From: Thalassia testudinum
Lineage: Eukaryota > Streptophyta > Magnoliopsida > Alismatales > Hydrocharitaceae
Assembly: GCA_037157565.1 (NCBI GenBank)
Contig: JAZHRO010000062.1
Location: forward strand, 2,604,001-2,668,000
Length of the DNA stretch: 64,000 bases
Direction: 5' to 3'
Notes under the pieces: generated by a model
Seen by the model: only the letters and a program-made list of their open reading frames with translations
Told to the model about the DNA's origin: nothing
The model's database searches: none
Shown here: piece by piece, positions 56,131-64,000 of the stretch
Numbering within the stretch: position 1 is the first letter of the stretch
Layout of the letters: every line of letters starts with the position of its first letter
Program-made: the position numbers and the translations under genes

Positions 56131-57552
56131 TGATCTCTGTAGTGGGTGACAAATGGGGGATGATCCATCTCAACCGATCCAAGGAAGGATGTCCGAGCCG
56201 ACGATGCCACTATAAAGTTGTCCCAGCACTGGTAGTTATCCCTGCTTGACATCTAGCAGCAAAAGGAATCTGGACCAATTGGTAGACCCCCCCTTATGTC
56301 CGCCACTAATCGTCCTCCCAATGAGTTTGTCCTAAAAGACACAACCCACGTCATCAAATATGGCCCTACAATTTAGATCTTTAGTGATACGACTAACAAA
56401 TAGTAAACTGATAGGAAAATCAGGCACAAAAAGAACATCAGAAAGCTGCAGGCTAAGAGACAAAGTAACCCCCTCACCCTGAACCTACGAATGGTGGCCA
56501 TTAGCCACCTGAACCGTCCTCCCTAGAGGAAGATCACAGGTACTCTGGAAACAATCCCTGTCACCAGTCAAGTGCCTAGATGCTCCTGAGTCAACCAATC
56601 AACCATTACCTGAGGACATGGCAAAGGTTGTGTTCTCGGAAGAAGTAGGCATCTCCTATGTCAACTATGCCAACCTGTGTGCAAGTGCATCATATTCTGC
56701 CTTGGTTATCATCTCGATCTGATTAATAGCTCCTAGAACAACCTAATTCGCTACTGCAGACTTTCCATGCTTGGCCCAACATGAGGCCTCTACATGACCC
56801 ACCTTTCCACAGAAGGTACAGGTGATGTGCTGACGGTTGCCCTGTCCACGACCATGCCCCCTACCTCGTGTAGAGGATCCTCCACAACTGCTAAAAGCAC
56901 CCAAAGCAGTACTCTGTCCTGAGACCTTTGGAGTAGATCTCACTGAGACACGGCTCAACCTGCTATAGGCCTCTTCCATCTCTATCAGCATCTGAGAACA
57001 GGCACCATACTCCATACTGAGCCCCTATAAGAACTGTTATACGACAATCTCCTTCCTGTACTCCCTCTGGGTAGCACAAGTACAAATGGGGCAGCGAGCA
57101 TCGTAGTTGGCAACCATCGCCTTGAATACAGTGTAGTACTAAGCGAGAGTCTTTCCTTCTTGCTTCAAACTGACCAAGTCATGGTGAATCTGGAAGACTT
57201 GGCTGTAATTCTTCTCATTAGAGAACGTGTCGCAGAGATTGTCCCACATCTCCTTGGCAGTAGCAAAGTACATGATGCCATCTCCAATCGACAAAGCAAC
57301 AAAGTTCATGATCCACGCACGGATCATGACATCATCCTTCTTCCAACTAACATACTTGCCAGTTTTCTGCTCGAGCTCTTTTTCAAGGAGAACATGCTCA
57401 TTGTCATGGCCCTCAATTGTCATCAGAAAAGTGCGAGACCACCTCGCGTAGTTGGCTTCATCCAACATCACTATCGGAGTGAACGGATTTTTGTGGTTAC
57501 CTGCATCTATAGCGGTACCCGATGTCACCTCTGAGCTACCTGGTGAACTCAT
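56131..57552 (-). pseudogene. Copia F gag and protease
   Basis: The most likely start is MSSPGSSEVTSG at 57,552. A longer frame exists upstream only through a non-ATG start. The gag core VMLDEANYARWSRTFLMTIE, WIMNFVALSIG, EMWDNLCDTFSNEKN and HHDLVSLKQEGKTLA is open to 57,139. After lesions, a zinc knuckle CTFCGKVGHVEASC lies at about 56,775-56,820. Protease/GAG-pre-integrase follow in broken form (GDRDCFQSTCDLPLGR, DVLFVPDFPISLL). The copy keeps complete gag coding information, unlike A, B and E. Confidence 0.88.
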
Positions 57553-58261
57553 TGTTCCTTGCAAGTATCACAAAAGCCCGTAAGACGTACCAAATTTCAA
57601 AAAATCAGATCTGAAATCATGAAGAAATGTCTGAAGGAAAGGGAATGATTGGCAAAAAATCTAGACCGGAGACATGCCAAATCATACGTCAATCACTGCT
57701 GAGAGGGTTTGCGCAAGAATCATCATACAAGACACACGGATGATCCCTAAGCAAGCCCCCTCAAGTCACCCTTGCAAACTCTGCCGCTGGAAGAGCAGGA
57801 GCAGCAACAAAAAGCTAGTTCTTGTCGCTGCTCATGCAAATGGGTCTCCTCGTCGTCACCGACAACCCCTACAGCAGCAGCGCCACCGCTAGGACACCAA
57901 ATTCGGCCCTTGCGACGTGCGCAACCGCGGCAGGAGAGGGTGGCGAGGGAGATCGGTCACCGGTTAACCGCTCCCGCCCTGCAGTAGTGCGCTACGAGGC
58001 GAGAGGCGGCTGACTGAGGAGCGCACGCCGCCCTAAGGAGCTCCGCTGCCCAGCAACAAGGTGCTGCGTGCAAGCGGAGGGCGATGGCAACGCACACGCC
58101 ACTCGACGCCGCTGCTACAGGCCCTCGATGGTGAGTCGACGACGTGCAGGAGGCGGCGACGGTGGGTAGACCGACGGCAGACCCTCAGGAGCAGAGTTGC
58201 CGGGGCAAGACTGAGGTAAGGATGATGGTGGCTAGGGTTTAGGGTGGGATACCAAAGCCTT
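57553..58261 (-). other. Copia F 5' leader
   Basis: About 700 bp between the primer-binding site and the gag start, GC-rich between 57,850 and 58,200 (many GCGGC, CGCCAC words). Open frames here are short and show no domain. The position defines it as the untranslated leader. Confidence 0.6.
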
Positions 58262-59515
58262 GGCTCTGATACCAAGTAGAAGGGAATTGTTTAATCTATT
58301 CTCCACGAGAAACCCTACATTCCTTTATAAGAGAGGAAACATGGGAAAAATAACGAAATTGGACCAGACATAAACACAGAATAACAAGAATACCCCCTCA
58401 TACACGCATTACAATACAATCCACAAGATATCTCTTGAGATAGTCATAGGACTTCTCCAAATCAATAAATACCACATGTAAATCCTTCTTCTTGGCACTG
58501 TAGATCTCCATCATATGCTTTAGGAGGTGTATTGCCTCAATAGTAGATTGACCTGGCATAAATCCAAATTGATTTTCAATTACTACAGAGACTTACCTCC
58601 ACCTTCTTTCAATTATTCTCTCCCAAAGCTTCATAGTATGACTTATCAATTTGATACATTTACAATTGGAACAAATTTGTATATCTCATTTATTCTTGTA
58701 TAAAGGTATCACAAAACTTTTCCTCCATTCCTCTAGCATCTTCTTACCTCTCTAAATCATATTAAATAATTTAGTGAGCCAAGTCATATCCTCTTCTCTC
58801 ATCACACCCCAAACAACTATAGGAATATCATCAAGCCCTACAACCCTCCCAATTTTCATCATCTTTAAAGCATCCACTAGTTCTTTCGTATCCTTTAATA
58901 ACTTGTCGGATTCACGTAATCTTCTGAATTAGCTAAAAGATGTCATCATTTTTTTATTTCCATTAAAGCTTATGAAAATAATATTTCTATCTTGTCTTTA
59001 TATCCTCACTAGCTATAAGCACCCTTCTTTCTTCATCCTTGATGCACCTTACGTGCATAAGGTCCTTTGTTTTCTGCTCTCTTGCTTTAACTAGTTTAAA
59101 GATATATTTTTCACCTTCTTTAGAATCAAATTTCTTATAAAAATACTCCTAGGTTTTTACTTTTGCTTCACTAACTACTTTCTTTGCTTCTTTCTTTGCT
59201 CTTTTGTAGTTTTTTATGTTTTCATCGATCTTATCTCAATATAAGGCTTTGAAGCAATCTCTTTCAGTTATAAGCTTCTCCTGTACTTCCTCACACCACC
59301 ACCAAACCTCCTTTTCTCATATAACTCCTCCTTTAGAGATGCTTAACACTTCATTTGCCACCTTTCTAATACAATTTATCATATTTACCCACAAGTCATC
59401 AACACTTCCATCAAGATCCCAAGTCCCTTGTTGCATCTTTTCTTTGAATATCTTTTGCTCTTTCTTAAGATTCTACCATTTAATTCACATATTCTTTTTT
59501 TTTAAAAAAGGAAAA

Positions 59516-59541
59516 GGTAGTTATCCAGAGTGATAACTACC
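59516..59541 (-). other. LINE 3'-terminal stem-loop (LINE2 copy)
   Basis: A perfect 10-bp stem with a 6-base loop sits about 7-20 bases from the 3' end of LINE2. Equivalent stems are at about 20,889-20,914 (LINE1, weaker), 33,565-33,589 (LINE4, weaker) and 26,274-26,303 (LINE5, 10 pairs of different sequence). In other LINEs such a structure is the site where reverse transcriptase recognises its own RNA. Confidence 0.6.
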
Positions 59542-59560
59542 TAAATATATTAATTATAAA

Positions 59561-61470
59561 TCAACAGCCACCGTCAGTACAAATAGCAGACCCCAAGATC
59601 CCCCACTCACAAGGATCCACTCCAAAGATTAAACAAAAAAATAACAGACTCAACAAAATTATCCACATAAGGCCTCTGACCCTTGAAGACCACAGCATTC
59701 CTACCCAACCAAATGCCCCATAACACCGCCAACGGCCTAGCCCTCTCCTTTGTACGGAAGACAATCCGTCCAACATCACCCCCTCCATTTCTGAAGCTGT
59801 GCCAAAATTCTTCAAAGGATCGACAATCCCACCACCCCGCTCCCACCCGGCTCCAAATCTGCACCACAAACGGGCAAGTGAAAAAAAGGTGATCAATCTC
59901 CTCCCCACCTCCACACAAAGGGCAAACCTTACTCTCTCCAGGAGCCCACTTTGCCCTCCAAACCTTGGTCACAAGCCTTCTCCTTCTACGTAACCAGACA
60001 AAAATCTTGACCTTTAAAGGACACGTAGCCTTCCAAATCTGTCTGCAGTACCTCAAAAGATCCAGCTCAATCATAGAATTTCCAGTAGACAATCTCCTGT
60101 AGGCAGCCCCTACCGAGAAATCACCTTCATCCCAACCAAACATATCCGTACCAGAAGTCGGTTGCAGCCCTTCTAACTCTTCAAGCAAAATCTGGAAATC
60201 ATGAGTTCTCGCATCTGAAAGGTTTCCTACAAAGCGCAAGCACCACCCACCTTCCCACACCTCGGCCACAGATGCCTCTTTATTTTGGGACAAAGCAAAC
60301 AATCTCTGAAATCTTCTAGCAAGCACACCTTATCCTGTCCAATCATCCTGCCAAAATCTGAAGATCTCCCCCGTTCCAACCATAGGAACAAAATAGTTCT
60401 GCACCCTAAGAGCCACCACCAACAAACCTTTCAAAAAATGAGAAGCATACATCCGCGGAGATATCAGGATATCCCACCACACCGGGCCACCATAAGCGGT
60501 CCCGAACACCTTGCCCACCAAATCCTCCCTACATTCCAAGAGGCTCCCCACCCATTTCGCCAACAGGCTATCATTAGACCTCCCCAGGTCTCTCACCCCG
60601 AGTCCCCCCTCTTCTACCAGCCTGCAGACCTTCTCCCACGCAACCAACCTGACACCCGATCCACTTGTCCCCTGGTTTGACCAGAAGAAATTCCTCATAA
60701 GTCTCTCTATCTTCCCAACAACCTGTCGAGGCATCTTCAGGACAGAAGTAAAATACAACGGCATCGCTGCCATTGAGCAAGACCAACCTTCCACCCCTTG
60801 ACAGAAGCCTGGACGCCCACCCTTCCAGTCTCCCCTCCAGCCTCTCCACCAGGGGAGCCCAATCTTTCACCAGAACCTTGCCATCCGTCAATGGTAAGCC
60901 CAAATATCTGATCGGAAGCTTCACCTACTCTGTACCGAGACCCAAACTACTCCCCCCGCCTCCACCTCATTCAAATTGAAGGGGACAAAATCAGATTTAG
61001 ACAGGTTGATCTGCAGTCCCGAAGCCTCACCAAACAGAAAGAGTAGAATCTGCATTCTCCTGGCTTCCACTTCCCCACCTTCAATGAAGAAAACTGTATC
61101 ATCCGCATACTGTAATAATGGAATACTCGTCCCATCTCTCAAGGAGAAGCCCTTCACCAAGTTCCTCTCACACGGCCTCTTCGCCGCCCTCACAAGTGCA
61201 TCCATTGCAATCACAAAAAGCATCAGGGCCAAAGAACACCCTTGCCTCACCCCCCTCCTCGGCTGAATCCAACCCCCTACCTGGTTTCCATTGATAAGAA
61301 CCGAAAAAGGCATCGTGGTGACACATCTCTTCATCCAGTCAATCCACATCGGCGGGAAACCCCTCTTCACCAAGGACGCCCAAAGAAACGACCACTAAAC
61401 CGAGTCATAAGCATTGCAGAAGTCAACTTTCCACATGAAAGCCTTCTTCTTACTCCTCTTCTAGGACGAT
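59561..61470 (-). pseudogene. LINE2 reverse transcriptase and zf-RVT
   Basis: Reverse transcriptase from about 61,470: MVKRGFPPMWIDWMKRCVTT, RRGVRQGCSLALMLF, then YADD at 61,098-61,109 (PLLQYADDTVFFIEGG). LPIRYLGLPLTDGKVLVKDW follows at 60,920, after a frame change. The tail has WDEGDFSVGAAYRRLS, ACPLKV-like TCPLKVKIFVWLRRR, and zf-RVT KVCPLCGGGEEIDHLFF near 59,915-59,960. Residues are largely alike to LINE1 along the whole length. Frame breaks near 60,930, 60,780 and 60,330. Inactive. Confidence 0.88.
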
Positions 61471-61623
61471 AGGATCTCCGAGGCCAACACATAACCTTCC
61501 AAAATGTTTCTGCCGGGGACAAAAGCCGACTGCACCGGGTCTATAATCCCAGCTAGCATCCCCCTCAATCTATTCACCAGAAGCTTCGCCACAATCAAGT
61601 AGATAGTATTCGAGAGGGCTATC

Positions 61624-62085
61624 CTACACTAAATACCAATTTTTTCTTGTTTGATTTCTTCGTATGCATGTCCTACACTAAAAGATGATGTAAAGCAGTT
61701 AACTCTTTCCTGGAATAATCATGCAATCTTTACAACATAATCGATCTTTTCTTCTCAAAGCAAAGTAATCAATCTATGTTCTTTTTTTACTACTTTTGTA
61801 AGTGAATAAATGCTCTTCTCGTGTTTTAAATAAGGTTTTTTTTTTAAAGCTTAAAGAAGGTATTTGCTATGAAAAAATCATAAGCAATTGCAAAATTAAG
61901 GAAAGTGTTGAGGTTTTTGTACCTTTTTATTGTCGATCCCAAGCCTGGGTAAAGGAGAAGGGTTGAATTAGGTAACCAACGGCCAACGTAAAACTTATCA
62001 AATCTTTAAACATGGATTCACACAAATACTCCAAAAGAAATAATTGAAACAAAATCGAATAAAGATGTTTAAGCTCATAACTAAT
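61624..62085. other. Spacer between LINE2 and LINE3
   Basis: AT-rich. CCTACACTAAA occurs at 61,624 and again near 61,671. No gene. Confidence 0.4.
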
Positions 62086-62790
62086 TGAAGGGCATTTTTT
62101 CCGTGAGGAAGACCATTCGCTTCATTAAAACTCGAAAAAAAGGATATAACAATCTTCAAATACACTTCTATATCCATAAAACCCCTCACATCTCTACACA
62201 TGTTTTCTATAAAAAGCCTTTCTCCCCTACATATTACAGAATTCTATTGCAACTAGATGACCCAAAGAGCTGGAAAAGGCATCGCCAAATCTCACAACCC
62301 AATGCAAACCATCATTGTCCTAAACTGATCTTGCAAAAAGACGCATGAAGAATAGATGATTGCAATCTTCCCAGACCAAACCATAGAGAGAACAAGTAGC
62401 ATCAGTCTCTGGGATGAACTTCAGGTGATACGCATTTGACACGAGTCCTGCCCTTCTCAATTGCCAACCAAACATCTTAAGCTTCAAATGCATTTTGGTT
62501 TTCTAGATCATGCTACAGTCCCTAGGGAAACCAGGATGAACTTCCACCTTAGGAGACAATAATCCACATGGCACTTTAACAAAAAAAGGCCCATTCTCCC
62601 ATACCCAACAATCTAAGAGTTTAGGCTGGGACACTATTGAACCATATTTTTCACCTTCCCTCCACTCTTGCATTTAGCATGTATCCTATACATTGGCTCG
62701 TTAACCTACCATTCAAGCATAGATGTTCACCTCGGATGTAGACAATTGCAAGAGACTATCTTCAGCATAATATAGGAGAAATTGCACCAA
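62086..62790 (-). pseudogene. LINE3: C-terminal zf-RVT fragment of a diverged LINE
   Basis: On the minus strand the frame reads WVWENGPFFVKVPCGLLSP near 62,610, then KTKMHLKLKMFGWQLRRAGL and CSLYGLVWEDCNHLFF near 62,370-62,400. This is the W-C-L...C..C...H.F pattern of the zf-RVT domain at the end of plant LINE ORF2. The wording differs from LINE1/2/4, so it is another subfamily. It has stops and no RT; both limits are approximate. Confidence 0.7.
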
Positions 62791-63464
62791 GAGTACATAT
62801 TGAGTTCTTTTTCCTTGACCACTTACTTTATTCAGTTTATTGTTGTAGTTTTGTCACTTACTTGTTGTTGAGTGCTTTATGTTTTCTTCTTGGCAACAAA
62901 AATGGTTCTTAATCAGACTTGTGGTTTCATTGAATACCAGGTTGTCACAGCAAGTCCGATGTCTCTATATTCTACTACTACAGTTACCATTGCAGGTTTG
63001 TTGGATGATGACTTGTTGATGGAGAAAGTCCATACCAAGTTTATGCTCAATATAATTAGTTGGACTTCCAGTGTAGAAATCTGGAATTGAAATTTCATTG
63101 GTGTTGAATGGTCATCAACTCCAAAACCAAAGGGAGGGTTTATATTTTTGGAATGAGAAGAGGACTAGGATTCACACTCATCAGGCTATCTAGAACCCTA
63201 ATTTCTTGTTCCATTGTCTTGAACATCACGACCATTCATCATTAAGCTCCACTTTGTGTTTTGGTGTTAACACTAGCTTATTCTTTGTTTTGTTTGAACT
63301 AATTTGGATGCAGATAAGACAAGCTACCTGAATTCAAACAAGAAGACTTGGAGTCAAATTTGAAGAAAGAGATAACGAAGCAAAGCTCGAGAAGAGTTTT
63401 TTTTTCTTGAAAAGAAGCTCCTGAAGAGTTGTGTTCAAGATTGAAGCTCAAGTCAATGATCAAA
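62791..63464. other. Intergenic sequence, no gene recognised
   Basis: A 72-codon plus frame at 62,872-63,090 has no domain I know. From about 63,230 (TTTGGTGTTAACACTAG...) the sequence resembles the start of a copia-type LTR, but no second copy is present. Confidence 0.35.
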
Positions 63465-63560
63465 TTACCGGCAGGATGCCATCGGTAAAGAGGGTTTTGG
63501 GGAATGGTCATATTGGCATGTAATAGTTGTCGATTTTCAGGTGTCGTCGATAATGCTAAC
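63465..63560. repeat. Relic related to the hAT-like MITE at 46.7 kb
   Basis: TCGGTAAAGAGGGTTTTGG, GTTGTCGATTTTCAGGTGT and GATAATGCTAAC follow the same order and spacing as CCGGTAAGGCTATTTTTGG, GTGTCGATTTACAGGTGT and GCATGCCAAC at 46,717-46,800. Only this inner part is preserved; the ends are not recognisable. Confidence 0.5.
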
Positions 63561-64000
63561 AATAACCTCAACATTTTACCTGTACATATTTGGTCTATGC
63601 CTTGCTGCTACTCTTGCATGTTACTAATGTTGCTATTGCTCAAGGATGCATCAGAGGAGGTTGATGATAGCAGAAGGTGGTACCAGAGGGTCGCGAGTGG
63701 TCAAGCGATACCAAAGGAGGCAAAAGTGGTTGTGTTGCATGACGAAAAGGCTCAACAAAGAACACAGATGGTGGATAATATTGGTTTGCACTTATTCAAT
63801 GACTTGTAGAATTCACAATAGTCTTATATTTTAACCTTATGATTGTCCTAATTAGGTAATTTCCTAAGATCGTAAATCTATTGATAATATTTCTCTATCA
63901 CCTACTTCAAACTTTAAGCTAATAGAGATTGCTTTATTTGATTATGTATTGATTCAATACTTGTGTTTTTACATGTATGTCTTTTTCCATAACCTTTTAA
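63561..64000. other. Right-end sequence with a short unassigned frame
   Basis: A plus frame at 63,504-63,809 ends DEKAQQRTQMVDNIGLHLF and has no domain I recognise. It may belong to the hAT relic to its left. The rest is AT-rich. Confidence 0.3.

Larger units (their letters stand above)
51114..58416 (-). mobile_element. Copia LTR retrotransposon F with TA...CT LTR ends, inserted in RTE2
   Basis: The LTRs are 51,114-51,253 (140 bp) and 58,275-58,416 (142 bp), nearly identical. In element orientation they begin TATTGTRATRYGTG and end CTACT, not TG...CA. The TSD CAATC is perfect (51,109-51,113; 58,417-58,421), which fixes the ends. TGGTATCAGAGCC (58,274-58,262) follows the 5' LTR with no gap. 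The purine tract CTCTAGCTTGAGAGGGAG is at 51,271-51,254. Gag, protease, integrase, RT and RNase H are all present in copia order but broken. RNase H is split by a solo gypsy LTR. At 7.3 kb including the 2.2-kb insert it is otherwise a full-length copy. Confidence 0.94.
50130..59490 (-). mobile_element. RTE-clade LINE (RTE2), split by copia F
   Basis: The 5' part (59,490-58,417) and 3' part (51,113-50,130) join cleanly once copia F and one CAATC are removed. On the minus strand, 59,480-58,430 reads QGTWDLDGSVDDLWVNM, KSYDYLKRYL at its end, and in between YKRAKKEAKKVVSEAK, GPDDIP-like VGLDDIPIVVW, NQFGFMPG and VVFIDLEKSYD. The 3' part has HTRKDRILNEIIREMVGV, then VDPIRRRQ and RIHIVDRTLCGG. These are plant RTE-type RT and C-terminal motifs. 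Stops and frame changes are numerous. The endonuclease is not visible right of 59,490, where LINE2 begins. Confidence 0.78.
59495..61623 (-). mobile_element. L1-type LINE (LINE2), 5' truncated within RT
   Basis: Same family as LINE1. The 3' end has a T/A run (59,495-59,509) and a perfect hairpin: GGTAGTTATC at 59,516-59,525 pairs with GATAACTACC at 59,532-59,541. The copy breaks off near 61,623 inside the RT N-terminal part. No convincing TSD was found; the left neighbour is RTE2. Confidence 0.85.

Noticed and set aside
57553..58275. Arg/Ala-rich frames as genes
   Set aside because: They are in the GC-rich leader of copia F, between primer-binding site and gag.

Overview
The window looks like nuclear DNA of a seed plant, most likely a non-grass angiosperm with a repeat-rich genome. 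The reasons are plant-type LINEs with a zf-RVT domain, copia elements primed by initiator tRNA-Met (TGGTATCAGAGC), Ty3/gypsy and RTE relics, several hAT/MITE elements, and one organellar-type PPR gene. I see no bacterial-style operon, rRNA, CRISPR array or intact tRNA. Nearly all long reading frames are decayed transposon genes.

Layout. 1-18 kb: old Ty3/gypsy debris. There are two copies of one gag family at 1.39-2.3 and 13.14-14.9 kb, a different gag at 15.2-16.55 kb, an internally deleted minus-strand Athila/Tat-like element at about 3.09-6.58 kb, and LTR-like tracts at 1-0.6, 6.58-7.4, 9.2-9.97 and 10.15-11.9 kb. 18.3-18.6 kb: a MITE-like inverted repeat. 19.2-20.5 kb (minus): the only recognisable host gene, a P-class PPR gene whose last exon has a 2-bp frameshift and whose upstream exon I cannot find. 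20.8-26 kb: copia-type nonautonomous element A, with an L1-like LINE inside its left LTR. 26.2-29.2 kb: a truncated LINE split by a 1.3-kb hAT element, with a SINE at its 5' junction. 31-33.2 kb: small LTR element D. 33.5-41.4 kb: element B (relative of A), with a nearly full LINE in its left LTR and element C (relative of D) in its gag. 41.6-48.7 kb: a MITE, then a plus-strand RTE LINE split by copia E, which itself carries two hAT elements and a tandem duplication. 49.2-49.7 kb: an hAT-type MITE. 50.1-59.5 kb: a minus-strand RTE LINE split by copia F, whose LTRs have non-canonical TA...CT ends and whose RNase H is split by a solo gypsy LTR. 59.5-61.6 and 62.1-62.8 kb: two more truncated LINEs.

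How it fits together. The window is a record of successive insertions, readable because many target-site duplications (TSDs) survive: 16 bp for LINE1, 15/18 bp for the LINE/SINE pair, 8 bp for the hATs and 5 bp for E, F and the solo LTR. The SINE and LINE ends suggest shared target-primed reverse transcription, and four LINEs share a 3'-terminal stem-loop. No transposon here looks fully coding-competent. I found no convincing new cellular system. The most notable items are the LINE 3' hairpin, the composite hAT element, the duplication that copied an hAT end, the non-canonical LTR ends of F, and the PPR gene truncated beside a transposon nest.

All calls are by eye from the sequence and the translated frames. 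Boundaries marked by TSDs should be accurate to a base or two; others are approximate.
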